Below are positions 1-13,036 of a stretch of 64,000 nt of DNA, one piece after another. Numbering within the stretch: position 1 is the first letter of the stretch; each line of letters starts with the position of its first letter. Position numbers and translations under genes: made by a program. The stretch is from contig CM059571.1 of the NCBI GenBank assembly GCA_030386875.1, positions 30,002,355 to 30,066,354 of the forward strand, written 5' to 3'. The DNA comes from Morinoia aosen. Its lineage: Eukaryota > Arthropoda > Malacostraca > Amphipoda > Talitridae. The notes beneath the pieces were generated by a model. It had not been told where the DNA came from. It was given only the letters and a program-made list of their open reading frames with translations, and did no database searches.

Positions 1-54
1 ATTTCAGTTTTATTAAATTATGTAAGCCGCTCCAGGTTGTCTTGAGGACTGAAT

Positions 55-153
55 AATGCTCCACACAATCGTTTTTATCTTGCAAAAACTACCAAAAAAC
101 TGCCTCAAAATGAAGGGCAGTTCTTGGCAGATTATTCGATTGTGTGGAGCATT
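55..153. mobile_element. Short hairpin MITE-like element
   Basis: The 17-base word AATGCTCCACACAATCG at 55-71 recurs as its reverse complement at 137-153, so the 99-bp unit can fold on itself. The loop carries a second partial inverted pair built on CTGCC and GGCAG words. The size and perfect ends fit a miniature inverted-repeat element. I could not define a target-site duplication, so a simple foldback is the alternative. Confidence 0.5.
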
Positions 154-915
154 TTTTATTGAACATTTGAGTCGTGGCCACTAGCGGCCTCTGGCAGCTT
201 TAGGGAAGATCTAAGCAGACGTTTTCGCGAGTGCCGCCGACAGCCTCGGCAGAGATAGTCTGCCCTAAATCGGACGTAGCTACCGCTGCACTGCGCTGCC
301 ACTGCGCTGCAGCGCCACTAACTTCTGCCAAAAGCGTCAAGAAACTGCCAAAAACACTGCGCTGATTTTCAACTGGGTTTCCACAAATGAAAAATGCCAA
401 CACTATAATCATTTAATGCAAAGTGCGTCACGACTTCACGAAAAATGTGCGTGAGAATTTCTCCGACTTATTTGAATAGATTTATGCGCTTTGGGAGTTT
501 GAAGTGCCGGTGTGTGTTTACAGCGTTGTAATTACATGTTCTCAGAACTAAACCTGAAAAGAAAACCTTTTCGTGTCCTCAATATTCAAAAGATGAAAAT
601 CTAACTCGATCTTTTCATGTTAAGAGCAAGTAATGATTATCAACGTACTGTAATTATAGACGTGAAAATACCAAACGCTTTATAGCATCGGATCCAGAGA
701 ATTTTACCAGCGATCCACACCTGTGAATCCGAGTCATGCGAGTGTCTGAGTGAATATAATTCTGACTCCTGACATACCCATATTGAAGTCATGTTGTGTG
801 CTGAAAGTTTTTCATAATTTCAAGTAAAATAACTCGAACTCAGCTGACACACTTCTAACTATTGTATAATTTTGAGTTTTTTCAGGCTTTATTGGCGTTT
901 CTTTCAAAGATCGAG
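154..915. other. Upstream region of the host gene, no gene seen
   Basis: There is a moderately GC-rich patch at about 200-360 with repeated CTGCCAAA words. The rest is AT-rich. The open frame on the minus strand here (200-412) is low-complexity and has no recognisable motif. This stretch would contain the promoter if exon 1 at 957 is the true first coding exon. No clear TATA box or initiator could be assigned. Confidence 0.4.
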
Positions 916-956
916 ATTGAATCAAACATTGGCTCATTTCTTGAACGTTGCTGGCG

Positions 957-975
957 ATGGCGGATGAGAAACAAG
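957..975 (+). CDS. Host gene exon 1 (start codon, MADEKQ)
   Basis: This is the putative first coding exon of an unrecognised host protein. ATG lies in a fair context (GGCGATGG) and encodes MADEKQ plus one base, then a GT donor (CAAG|GTATTG). The one leftover base joins in frame to the exon at 7,804. The donor is weak beyond the GT. Its 5' flank (916-964) has a second copy at 6,202-6,250 that lacks the ATG. The exon is short, so its assignment rests on phase agreement with the next exon and on the start codon. An alternative is that the true start lies elsewhere. Confidence 0.5.
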
Positions 976-1417
976 GTATTGTTGTTGGTTGGCCCTGAGT
1001 TGTGCATGCTCACTCGTGAAATGTCCTGTTGCAAATAATTTACCCAATTGTTAATCATTTATTTAATTTTCCCGTTTCTCAACTCTGGACTTGGAGATAA
1101 ATCAATGAAAAAGGTTGAATCAAATGAGAAAAACTGTAAAAATTTGCCTTATCATTTTGATTTGACAACGAGAAAGAAAAAATAGCTCTCTTGTGGAGAG
1201 ACAAAGAAAGAAAACGTTGAGACGTGGATGCATAAACGCTTAGAACGTCATAGCCTCCACATTGATCTATGAGTCTTCACAATTGCGCAATAATGTTTAG
1301 TATTTTAGAGAGCATGATGAGTGAAATTGCATGATAGCACTAGTAAAATAGTACGTTTACTGTTCAGTGATTTGATTAAATGAAAATAACATGCAGTAAA
1401 AATAGTGAACATACTTT

Positions 1418-1793
1418 CCCAATTGAAAATCAAGGACGTGTCGCCGGAGGGTTAAGGACGTGACAGTCGATCGAGGATGATTTGTTGGGCAGTTGGCCGG
1501 CTCTGCCCTTAAACTATCTCTCCGCGCTCATAACTACGCACGGTCGAGCTCGGACGTGAAATTCATAGACTGCCATGGAAGGTTAGAGGGCGCAAAATTT
1601 TCGGTTGGTTATTGGCCTTAATATTTAAAAACGGCCATCCGTGGTTTACAGCCATACAAATGTTTGCGATTCGCGTGCAGTTTTGTGTCCGAAAAAGTGT
1701 ACATTTGACCCTTAAACCGCGCGTAATACAACTAGAAAACGCCTAGAAGCCGACGCGTATCCACTAGCGAAAAGTCCTTGATTTTCAATTGGG
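1418..1793. mobile_element. TIR element (MITE), full copy, 376 bp
   Basis: CCCAATTGAAAATCAAGGAC at 1,418 is matched by its reverse complement ending at 1,793, giving 20-bp or slightly longer terminal inverted repeats. The interior is non-coding and more GC-rich than the flanks. A diverged, truncated relative starts at 8,454. No transposase is present, so it would have been moved in trans. The superfamily cannot be told from the ends alone, and the flanks do not show a clear duplication. Confidence 0.75.
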
Positions 1794-4700
1794 TTGTGCT
1801 TATTCTGTAATTCTTAACTAGTACCAATAGATATTAGCATCAGTTCAAATGATATTTCGCATCAACCCCTATGTTACTGTACAATATTCGTGAGGCAACA
1901 AAGTGAATATTTCCTTTTAAAATACTGACACTTCGATTGCTGTCGCTGAAATTTGCGTAATCTGCCAAAAAAGCAGGCAGTTCAGCTTTAAAATAATTTG
2001 TAAAAATTTCAGGTGATATTGTGAGCCGAATCAAATACGTTAGGTGAATAACCTTAATATTGCTTAAATAATCAGCAAACTTGCTGTTTTTGAAAGAAAA
2101 TGTACGTTTTAATTAAGAAATAATCAGTTTCCGCAAGCTCCAACCTTCAACTCTGTTTGTCATATTGCACACCACAGAATATTGTACTCATCCGATGGCT
2201 ATTATAGAGAGCAAATCTCATGTCCCACGGATATATTAAAAGCATAGTTTATCTAAATATCTTTTTATTCAAGCATAAGAAAACTTTGAATTATTTTATC
2301 TTATCAAATTATAAATACACGGAAATTTAAAGCATAACATTTGCATTGGGTTCTGCGACGCCGAAAATATAAGTTTTTTGAACGCAGGTAGGAAGATATT
2401 TTCATAAAAAAAATACACTCTACGCAGTTTATATTCTTTGGTTTATTTCATTTTGCTTCACTGTAAATTATATAAAAAATAAATGCAAATGCTGTATGTT
2501 CAGAACCTCTGATTTTTCGGTACGTTTGATTGTTCAAAGCATGTTGCTATAAGTATTTCAAGTCATAATATTTTTTAGCATTAACGTCAGATGTCGGGCA
2601 AAAACCTAAGAACAAATGGTGTCAACTTGGAATATTTCGATTTGCGACTTCCATAAGTTGTAATTTGTTGGTTTCAAAATAGAATATAAATAAATTTAAA
2701 ACTCCGAAAATATATTCCTATTTTTTGACTGATTTGAATAAATACGGGAATTGAAGTTCAATTTACAGTCCTTCTTACACTAATCTGAATTTATCCTGTG
2801 GGACAAGCAAAGCCAATGGTCAGAATTTAAAATTCGTTACTTATTTTTCATCTATTTTTATGGGAGAGTAAACGTCACACATGTGCCAAGGCTGTGGCCA
2901 CATAATGATCTTAGCGCAATTTTTTTGCAATTATATGCTGTCAATACTGACGAATACATTATAATTTAGTCATCTGAATGATATAGTAAATTATTACCCT
3001 AATCCATTTCACTTAAAATGCACAAGTTCGTGTGATTCAACAAGAATCAAACACCTCTCCTATCGTTTCGCCTCCAGAAAGTCTCAATCACCATGAAAGC
3101 GAAAAAGCTGAGAACTTATGTCTCACTGAATTCGTTTATGTTTTTCCTGTTCTGTTCCCTGCTTCCTTCTGAATTTCTACGTTTTCTATGCCTGTTCAAT
3201 AGATTGCAACGTATCGTAATATTATTTATTTCAGGACAGACATGGAGTGACAACATTCTTTTTCATCCCTTTGGCAAATCAATGACACATGACATCAAAT
3301 TGTGTATGGAATTTCATTGTAAGATGATCTGCATTTTAACTCAATCCATTTTTTTCTTAAATGGAGAATGTTACTTCTATGTGAGAATATTTCGGGACAC
3401 GCGGCACTCTTGGTCAAGCCATGTGACGCAAATGTTGACTTTTGTAACATCCCAAATTAATGATTTAGTGCTTCGTATCAAAACCAACATTTTTTCGAAT
3501 GCATAAGCAGGCATTGCATTGATAGTTCTGTGATGTGAAATTAAGTTAATTTATATTCAAAGATAGAATGATTATCGAGTTTACTCATGTGTTAAAGGTG
3601 TACCTTAAGGAATAATTTTTTTCACCCTATAACATGAGCATACCTTATATTGTTTGCGCCTCCTTTTTTGAATAGGTCGCTGCTTAGTACATTTTCACAT
3701 CCTCAAAATAACCTAAATTTTTGGCATTATCAAATCGAGAACGAAGTCTCTTATTGCTTCACTTTGATCAGCTCCGTGAGGTTGTTCGTTTCGCCTGAAT
3801 AAGTGAGAATTAACTATAAATGTTCCTACAAGTGTTTGATCAGACCTTCAACGAACGAATGTCTAGTTTATCTAACGTGTTGCGGTCACTAAAAATGAGC
3901 AGAATTTTTCCTTACATATTGAACAAATTGGGATGTTGATTTAGCAGAAACGAAAGCTGCAGTGTGATAGCGACACCAATAATTACTGATTTTTTTAGAT
4001 GAAATTTAAATGAGACCCTGTTGGCTTCGCTACTATTCGGAGCTGTGAGATGGCATCATTCAACAAATTCTGTGAAGCGCAAATAGTGATTATCATCGTC
4101 TGAATACCATGAATCTGGAAAATAACGAGCAAATAATTCCATGGTACTGCAGAGCTAATGGCTGTTGAGACCTTAGCTTCCATAACTTCTACTGAAAACG
4201 ACTCACATGATAATTAACATTTAATATTAGTGCCGCGCAACTGCATCGTGCATCAAAGAATTGATAAAAATTCACACTTAACATGGGAGCTCCAAAATCG
4301 ACGTCACGTTACATAACGTAAAGGTGACCTGAGTAAATTTTCGTGCGATATTGGTATTCAGAATACAAATTTGATTTGATTTAAGGAAACTTGAAATTTC
4401 ATATGGTTTGTGCGTCAAACTGTGGGAAATTTCAATCTCTTGTCTAAAATCTTAAAGCATTGATGCATAGGAATTTTACTCTATAAAAATATGCACCAAA
4501 GTTTTTACTTCAAATTTCTCAGAACATATCTTGAATGAAATTGTATGCGCATGTTGAAAAATCCAACATCATATGTTTAAATATGTGTTGGAGTATCTTG
4601 CGGTAATTACTGAAACTAAAAGTGGCACGGTTTTGGACAGATTAACCGGGATTTTTACGTAACCTGCAGTACAATTTCAGCGTTCGAAAGGAATTGATAC

Positions 4701-6201
4701 AACACCCGATGCTGAAACCAGCTTGGAGATGAAAATGCTGTCAAAATTTTTATCATACAGTGTTGAAAAATCCCTGTGTATTAAACAATTCTTCGTAAAA
4801 ATTTTCTATGGTTTATGTGAGACATGGTGAAAAACTGATACTAAACTGAGATTTCGGGTTGAAATGAACTTATCTACGATGATATTGCAACTAAAACGAA
4901 TTTTGTCTAAAATTACCAACTTCAGCGACTGTTCAGAGAAAATTAAAACTGGTATGAATACTGACCGAACATATGGGCATTACCCTTCCTGATTGTTTAC
5001 AACAGAGCTGAGGTCCCATTAGAGCTCTATGCTTGAAGTCAGTGAAGAACCATGTCAAGGAATTTCCCTCTCGTGGGCCTTCCAGAATTTGCAAAGATCA
5101 AACTTTTTAGTCCAACTTCATGATGAGAAGTTACTAAGATGTAAATACTTGTGTAAGTATATTCCCACACAAAGGTGTATAGTAGTTACGAAAGTGTGCG
5201 ATAGAAAATTTCCCCGGTAAATTACATGTAGACTTTAGTATACTGACATTATATAATATACTGTTCTCCTGTAAATTTACTTACCTCGTTGAAGTAAACT
5301 TCCGGATGCAATTTTTGAACAAGCAATCTCAAATGACAAAAAATTTTTGAGTTCCAGAACTTGTTCCTCTGTCTGCTGCTGTTTTTTTTTAACTTTATAT
5401 TTCCAGAGTAGTCGGGGCAAGTTTACAAGACTAAGATGTTGATTTCACAACGGCTCAGATGATATTAGCCATTCATTGCCTTGTAACACACTACAGTTGC
5501 TAGGATTTCAGTGCTGCATGTTTCGCCCCTCGACCCCACATTCTCGAGGATAGCTAAAAATTTGAAGATAAAATGGAAAGAGAAAAGCATACCCCCTACC
5601 TACTACAGTGACGCTGACATCGCAAGGAATTGGAGAAGTTGAACTTACTGGCAATTAATATATTTTACCGCAAAAAACTCACATTCACTTTTGAAATGGG
5701 ACCAGGGAGGTGCCAATTTTTCTACAATGTCCCCTGCTTCTCAAAAAAAAATAAATGAAAAGGTTTCAAGCTAATTTTTTGTAAGGTCCTGAACTGATCA
5801 ATTTAAATATAAATTTGAGGAATGACAAATGATCAAAATAACACTGCGTTAAACTATCGCAGAAGTAAAAAGAACCTATTATCAGCTTGACCTAGCGGGC
5901 ACAGAGACTACCTCCAGCATCACGCTGCCACCACAAATCGGTCGTAAGGAGACGCCGCGCACTGTCGTCCAAGAACCTGCTTTAAAAGAGTGGCAGGTTA
6001 ATTTTACCTCGTTCTCGAGTCCTAGTTACCCCGTCCGGTACCTACAAGCAGGAGGCAGCGCATCCATTAGTTGAGTGCTGTACAATGGTCCCCCACTCTT
6101 TCTTCTCGTGAATGATTTAGTGCTGCGCTTGGTAAGGAGGAGTTATTTTCTGTACCTTGCGCACTTGAAATGGCTGCGTGCTGAAAAATTAGCACTGTCT
6201 C
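1794..6201. other. Intron 1, AT-rich non-coding DNA
   Basis: No gene is supported here. Open frames of 60-137 codons occur (for example 3,093-3,506 plus), but they have biased AT-driven composition and no recognisable domain. A GC-richer patch near 5,880-6,180 interrupts the AT-rich sequence and may be the remains of an older repeat. Confidence 0.4.
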
Positions 6202-6250
6202 ATTGAATCAAACATTGGCTCATTTCGTGAACGTTGCTGGCGATTGCGGA
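6202..6250 (+). repeat. Second copy of the exon 1 leader
   Basis: This stretch repeats 916-964 with about three differences. It begins at the same base (ATTGAATC) and runs through the position of the start codon, which reads ATTG here. Matching starts suggest that one functional unit (leader or first exon) was duplicated within intron 1. What moved it is unknown. Confidence 0.55.
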
Positions 6251-7803
6251 TAGTGAAGTTGATGGTGAACTTTACTACATGAGCAAATGAACGTTATTTT
6301 TCGATTGAACGCTCTATGCTGTGTTGCTGATCAAGATTTTTTTAACTTATAATGAAAAATATTTTGGTATTGACTATCTCCTACATTTTGAATGGATCCC
6401 TTGCTTCTCAATTTCAAGTGTCTTCAACAGTGCATTTAACTAAATCAAACCTGAACAACGTGAATATCCCTTGTAAAGTCATTACAGAAAAAAAGAACAT
6501 CAGAGAAAAGAAGTCAGCTTTACATTCATTGGATGCATGGCTCATACGATAAGAGATGTGGAAACGGTCCTCCATTAGACACATATGCCCTCCCACCTAG
6601 ACTAGCTACCAGCTAATGTAGCTACCTGGTCGGTCAGATATGGACACAGCGCGCGCGGTTAGCAGTGCAAGTGCACGCTAGATAAGTTACTTGACCGCTT
6701 CTTTTGCGTTGTTCCCGGTAAACTTTTTACCATACTAATTTGTTCCATCCTTGCGCTGTCCTGAGGAAAGATATGCACAGTTGATATTCTGGTTTCGTTA
6801 GTGAAACCCGTTACATCTCTTGTGTAAATAATTTTTTTCTTTAAATTATTTTTAAAATAATTCATACCAAAAGTATGCGAAGCAGCAGAGTACTCATGGA
6901 GGAAATGAACAATATAATACATTACTATGAAGTAGTGAACTTTGCCCGTCCATATTTCTTTGAAACTGCCCAACAACAAACTGCAATACTCGTGTTTCTA
7001 TAGGTGTCTCCGCACCATAATTTACTTTCTTGCTGGTTGTTTCCCCCTCTATCAATAATATTATGATAATTTGGTTTGTAGGTTTCGTTCATAGTAATTA
7101 TCACAATATAATACATTCATGGTTAATTTTCATAAATGTTCTTTTATGCATTTGAAAATTCGTTGAAAATTAGCCAAAGCTTGAAACATTTGAACTAAAT
7201 ATTTTCAATTTTTTCTTCGCTTTTTACTCTTTCGTGTGTGGAATTTGATATGAGGGACGCTTCCGGGAATTCGCAGAAAACGTGATCTTTTTCAACAACT
7301 GTAACATTTGGGTAAAAAGCACCAAATGTAATTTTAAAATATGTATTATTATACCCTCACACTTTTGTTGATGTTTTCTTCTACTAACATTGTGGACAGG
7401 ACTGATTCTATTCCTCAACGATATAATAAGCTGCGCAACGTGCAAATCGGGTTTCAAGATTGGACTGCTTTGCTGATAAAAATTTCTCAAATTTTGCTGT
7501 TTGTCACGAACAAAATTTGCCGATCCCCTTTTAGTGTTCGGTATCATCTATGAAAGTCATTTGAGATTGTGAAGTTTTTGTTATTTAGAGAAACAATAAA
7601 AACTTCCGTATCAAAAAATAACTCATCAATTAAACTCAAAAAATAAGTTGCATTGTAAATAATTTTTTTCTTCATGACCAAAGTTTTAAGAAGTATATAA
7701 TATACCCGAGAATTTTAAGTAAACATAAAAACAGTCTGTCAGATCTGGCACTATCGTCGTTTTTTAATTTCAATTGGCTTCTAATATTAAATTACTCTTC
7801 CAG
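6251..7803. other. Intron 1 (3' part), no gene seen
   Basis: AT-rich sequence with short open frames on both strands, none with a recognisable motif. The last 40 bases are pyrimidine-rich and end in CTTCCAG, the acceptor for the exon at 7,804. Confidence 0.4.
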
Positions 7804-7913
7804 GACCGTTGAATCAACCACTACCACTCATATTCTTCGAGAAACACATTCATGATTGTAAAAGCTATGAAGAATTTTTGGACTACATTTATCACTTCGT
7901 TGGGCTCATGGCG
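7804..7913 (+). CDS. Host gene exon 2
   Basis: The exon is 110 bp between a good acceptor (ACTCTTCCAG) and a donor (GCG|GTCAGT). With the single base left by exon 1 it gives 37 codons, beginning GPLNQPLPLIFFEKHIHDC and ending DYIYHFVGLMA, with no stop. The residues look like a real folded protein: charged and aromatic positions alternate and a helical stretch (YEEFLDYIYHFVGLMA) closes the exon. It ends in phase 0, as the next exon needs. I do not recognise the family. A cDNA or RNA-seq junction would decide it. Confidence 0.6.
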
Positions 7914-8453
7914 GTCAGTTCTATTTTTCTTTGTGACAGTTCAAGTCTATTGATTAGTTCGTTTTTACAAACGATACGAGCTAGCGAATGAACGACTGAA
8001 TCTAATTATATACAGCTGCCTGCAGTGGGAATAGAATTATTGATGATGTAAAAAGCAGGGTTTATAAAAGTTCTTTCAGCAATTTTTTATGCAAGGTTCA
8101 TACGAGTTAAATAAGCATTATTTATTCTTTGGAATAAAAAAATTGGACCCTGCTCTCTCTACTGAAGGTGTTGAGAGAGATGCATCTTGTTAATAAACAC
8201 ATCCATTTACAATTAAAGACTCGATGAACTCATACGTGGAACTAAGCGAGAAATGAGCAAAGAAAATGTTTCACATGTTGGTGCCAACTTCGGCTTAGGT
8301 ATTCATATCTTCGTTCAGAAAGAAGAAATCCTAGATTTAATCCGAAATTTCAAGTGCACACATTTAATACCGTAAAATCACGAGGGCTCCCACTTCTCTA
8401 TCAGTCTGCTCCTTGAATCTTGGGTAACAAATACTACATGGTTTTGGCTCTAT

Positions 8454-8695
8454 CCCAATTGAGAATCAAGGACGTATCGCCGTTGTATTAAGGACGTGAC
8501 GGTCGATTATGTATGATTTATAGGCTGGTCGGCCTGCTCTGTCACAAGACTCTCTCTCCGCGCTCATAACTAAGCTTGGTCGAGCTTGGACGTGAAATTC
8601 ATAGTTGGCCATGGATGATTTGGGGGATCAAAATGTACAGTTGGTTAATGGCCGTAACATTTTAGAACGGCCATCCGTTGTTTACAGCCGCACAA
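8454..8695. mobile_element. Truncated copy of the 1,418 TIR element
   Basis: It starts CCCAATTGAGAATCAAGGAC and follows the element at 1,418-1,793 through the GGCCATCC and TTTACAGCC words. It then breaks off where a GC-rich simple repeat begins. The second inverted repeat is missing. Divergence from the full copy is visible throughout, so the two are not recent duplicates of each other. Confidence 0.65.
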
Positions 8696-8697
8696 AT

Positions 8698-8776
8698 ATG
8701 TGCTGCAGGTGGTCTGCTGCTGGTGGTGTGCTGCAGGTGGCGTGCTGCAGGTGGTGCAGGTAGTTTGCTGCAGCGA
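8698..8776. repeat. GCTGCAGGTGG minisatellite
   Basis: Imperfect tandem units of about 10-13 bases built on TGCTGCAGGTGG start at the broken end of the TIR element. Slippage at this repeat may have removed the end of the element. Confidence 0.6.
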
Positions 8777-11062
8777 ATTATCGCCGTGCTTATGATGGAT
8801 GGACGTCACCCTTCAAACGTGGGTTTTGACATTGTTGCGTTCTCTGCATTATGCTTGAAAAAATATTTCGAATAGTTTATTTAATATTCATGCTTCTCCC
8901 AAAATGTTCACGACATATTAAATGGACACTCTACTATGCTGTTCAATAAAAATATTTGTGCGTTTACTGGAGTTCATTCATTTGCTTACCATTGTGATGG
9001 GTATCTTCTTATTTCATTCTTCAACGCATTGTCACACGCTAGCCGAACTAGTTTGATAAATCACGCAGGAGTTAAAGCTGCAAATGCACTTCATTTCATG
9101 ATCAATTTTATTACTCGGTTATTCCAAATTGTCATACAAGGTTGTTAGTTTATTTTTTTTAATATATGAGCTTTAAGAATTAGTACATTTTAGCAATGCC
9201 CACGAATTTCAAACTTTCAAACAGCCCATAGAACAAAAACTATAGATCATTTTTTGTCAGTATTCAATCTAAAGCGAAGACTTCATCATCAACGAAATGT
9301 ATTAAAGATAACAAGAATGTATTTAATAAAAAACATGTTTGGAAAAAATTTGCACGTGATTCATCAAAGATTCGATATATACGAGGTTGATAATTAATAG
9401 AACGTTTATAAAACGAAGACCAATCGAGGATCAATATTTGAATTACCCTAACCTTGCCAGTTTTAATTAGAATCAAGAAACATAAAAGCATAATCTAATA
9501 CACCCTTACAGCCTTGCATACACGTGTGAAATATTTGCAGTAATTTTTTCGTCTAGTGTTACATATTCTTCCAAAAAATTTGTTTTGAACATTCAAACAT
9601 ATCTGTTCGTAAGTTAATGTACCCTAAAAGTTCGGTCAATGAGATCGTTTCAAGCACTTGTGCCTACTGTCGACGCTTAATGACTACTGTCGAGTCATTG
9701 TCGACGCTTAATTGTCGAGTTGTTGTCGGGTGAAGACGTGTGCTACCGAACCTCCTACGAAAATAGAGGTGGATTAAAATAAAGTGGCTGAAATACTGAT
9801 GTAGTTTCTATATTCACGTGAATATAACGTGTAACATCGTATAAGTAGCAATATTAGTAGCCTGTGAAAATATAAGTAGCCAGTGAGAGTAGTGTTTTTG
9901 CTGCCTTAAGGCCCGCCAACACTATCAAACTCTTCGTCAATCACGAACACACCAAAACTCGAACAAAAACACAAACTTTTCCGAATCATGTCCAGACGTC
10001 CAGACTACGCTTTCAGCGAAGAGAATTTGTTCGCGAGCAACATGTAAACAAACAATACTGCATCCAAAGTAAGTTTTAGTTCATAGATGCATATGAGTGG
10101 TAAATTTAATTTTTTGAGAGTTAGTAACCATAATTCATCTGTGTGGGTATGTGTGAACAGAAAATATTAAGAATTGCTGATGTAATATGGGAATATTTTG
10201 AATACTTTTAGTGTTACAGTGGTAAGATGGGATCCTTTGATGTCCTTGATCTTTTTCCATGCTCTTCATGAAGTTTAAATTTTTGGAATTGAGCTTAAAA
10301 CTTTAAAATGTGCTCCTACTCTGTCTATATAATTTTTTTAACTTTTTGTCACCTAAATTTTCTATTAGGGGTTAAAAACGCTCATATTTTTAATTTTGTC
10401 ATAAAATATTCCTACAATATTGAAAGTAATTTGCCAAAGTTATTTAATATTAGAAATTTAAAATTCAGCTTATGCATTTTATTTGTGTCTTAAACTATAT
10501 GCAGTATCCATATTTTCTGTGCATATTTTTGAAGCATCCATTACTTAGCCAAGCATACCAGAATGTATTTCTATTATTACGCAATAAATTTTTGTGTGTT
10601 TTTTCTGTGATTTTTTCTGAGAAATTTGTTAATACCTAGATATCTTATAATTACTAAACATATCTAAGAAATAATTATAAGGGAAGAATCTGAGAACTCA
10701 AAACTAAATGTCTAGCAGGCCATTTTTATATTGAATTTTTTTTTTGCTTGTTAAGGACCATACTTTTTTAGTTCATTATCATTTATGACAGCACCTGCTC
10801 ACTTACATATTTAATGAAAAGTGTGACTGTGGAATGTAAGTTATCAATGTATTAATTTTGCATATAAAATCCGTGTGTAAAAACATAATCTGTGTATGAA
10901 ATATAATACGTGTATAAAAAACAAACGAATAAAAATTATTCTCATGTTGATTATAAATAATTTGCTCCTATTCAGGACCACAGAACAATTTTATTCCAAA
11001 AATTTTGATGCTAGTACACACTCATTTTTATGTGTTCCTCATGTGTGGAATATTTTTTACAG
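8777..11062. other. Intron 2 (3' part), no gene seen
   Basis: AT-rich DNA with a small GC-richer patch at about 9,650-9,730 where GTCGACGCTTAA and GTCGAG words repeat. No coding region is supported. The final stretch (11,020-11,062) is pyrimidine-rich and ends TTTTTTACAG, the acceptor for exon 3. Confidence 0.4.
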
Positions 11063-11188
11063 TGGCTGGCACGAGGTGATTCATGCACTTTACTACAGCA
11101 TTTGACAAGAATATCAAAGCAGTCGCTCTCCATCAAACCTGAAACTTGTGAGGCCATCTATACTCTACTTAAGGATCAAAACATGAAG
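11063..11188 (+). CDS. Host gene exon 3
   Basis: The exon is 126 bp (42 codons, phase 0 in and out) between the acceptor TTTTTTACAG and the donor ATGAAG|GTATGC. It begins WLARGDSCTLLQHLTRISK and continues with a mixed polar/hydrophobic pattern (KPETCEAIYTLLKDQNMK) that suggests two helices. Joining it to exon 2 gives an uninterrupted frame. No known domain is recognised. The following intron, to 57,785, is about 46.6 kb if no exon has been missed. Confidence 0.6.
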
Positions 11189-11569
11189 GTATGCATCCCA
11201 TTGCAGTGTTGGGTTCAAATATTACTTTGCAATGAGTATTGTAATGTTCTTCAATGGAAAGCTAATTTTTGTGGAATATTGCAACAATTGAGAAATTTAC
11301 AGTAGGTTGAAATCCCTTGAGATATGGTAAGGAAATGGGTTAAATTGACCCACGTATCATCATGAATACGGTATTGACTTGATTAGCAGCGCTGAAAATT
11401 AGTGCACTATGTTTTTGCTACACTGTCAGGTCTTGGGGTGCTGCTTGAATTGATGAGCTCTTGCACAAAAAAGTAGCGGTGTGCAAAGTACTTAGATAGA
11501 TGTATTTCAATTGTTCTCATAGTTGATTGTAGCCTACTACAATTAGAACTACAAAACCAAATTAGTTCC

Positions 11570-13026
11570 ATTATGTGCCGCTAGAGGTGCGGCTTGGTCG
11601 TGGTAAGGAAACTCGGAGACGTTTCTTAGGTGTTTACTTCAAGGAGGTGACGAGAACGATAGCGCCAGGTCTAAGTTGTCTAGTGCTTATAAAGACTCCA
11701 TTGTGAATGGGGGTTGGGGTTTTGCGTACATATCTCCCCCTCCCTTTTTTAAATTGAGGTACTTATCGTCAATGAAATGTTTTATTTTTAATAGGTGATT
11801 AAGTGAAAAAAAATTTCATTAATAAAATTAATCACTACTAACATAGCAAATTGTTTGCTCCTCAGCGGGAGATTGTTGGAAATTAAACATCTCAAAAATC
11901 TACAATATTGAACAAAGTTACTTTAAATATAAGTAAACGTATATTTTATCCATAATACACCTTGTTTTATTTTAACAACAAAAGAATAAAGAAACGCACT
12001 AACGCAAGCGGGAAAAAAGGAGGCAGCAGCTGGTCAACAATAATAATACCATCTTCTTCAACAGTATAAACTATAACGCATTAACATTAGTATATAGAAA
12101 CGCACTAACGCAAGCAGGAAGAAAGGAGACAGCGACTGATTAACTATAATAATGCCATCTTCTCTCAACAGTATAAACTATAACACGAGTTCGTACACTA
12201 CTACTATGGAAAAATAAAAACCATCAGTACTTTAGGTTAAGGGAAAAAATAAAAACGCCAGGTACAAAGTTATAAAAACACAAATAAAAAAACTCAATAT
12301 CGATACGCATAAATTCAATAATTTTAAATAACATTTCGCATTTAACCTTGATCGATTTAACATGGATATGAAAAATGGGTGTACACGTCCGTGTACTTGA
12401 ATAGTTGCAAGTTTGGCATCGTTCCCTGTCTCACATAGAGAAAACGGAGAACTGCTTTCAAAGTTAATTGAAGTCAAAGTTCTTGACTGCGCCCTAAGGT
12501 TAATTTCAGTCTAAGCCATCAATGTTTGTTGACAGTCGCTCGGCGTCATTCGGTCTCAGCCGGACACCGCACCGGAGTTGGAGGTATTATGTTTTTTTAG
12601 GTATTATTGAACAAGTTGGAGGCTTTCAAAGCTTTGAATGACTATATCATACTATTAAATTAAAGCAAACGACGGTGTGAACGCAGAGGTAATTGTATAT
12701 TGTGGAACTCATAAGAACTTCAATTACGTGTAGGGCTAGTTTACGGTTATAAAAACATCGATTAGGCATCGAGTAAACATTTGGTTATATGAAATATTTT
12801 TAAACGAAACATTTTTCAGCAGAGCTGCACTCTATTCAATGGGGTTTGTCACGTTTACAAAGAACCGAAAATAACAAATTTATTTAGAGCCAAATTTGGT
12901 TATACCTCCGTTGACAGCATTCCGAAGGTCTTTGCCAGCTTTCGCATGTTAGCCCGCGCCGGTCGTTTTGGGTGCCTAGGCCATTTCAAGATGGGTTGCA
13001 AATTAATTACTACGTGTCCCCCTACA
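11570..13026 (-). mobile_element. Probable LTR of a gypsy-type fossil
   Basis: On the minus strand the region opens with TGTAGGGGGACACG, a start resembling many insect Ty3/gypsy LTRs, just downstream of the pol remnant and small third frame. The far end near 11,570 is uncertain. The interior includes a roughly 100-bp tandem duplication. A partner LTR was not found in the window, so this may be a single surviving end of an old, broken element. Confidence 0.4.
11991..12187. repeat. Tandem duplication of about 100 bp
   Basis: Two adjacent, diverged units each begin AGAAACGCACTAACGCAAGC and end ACAGTATAAACTATAACNC. They lie inside the presumed LTR of the gypsy-type fossil and could be a duplicated regulatory segment. 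Confidence 0.65.
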
Positions 13027-13036
13027 GTTAGAGTGG

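Noticed and set aside
3093-3506. 137-codon open frame on the plus strand
   Set aside because: Phe/Ile/Cys-heavy composition expected of AT-rich non-coding DNA, no domain, no splice context linking it to the host exons.
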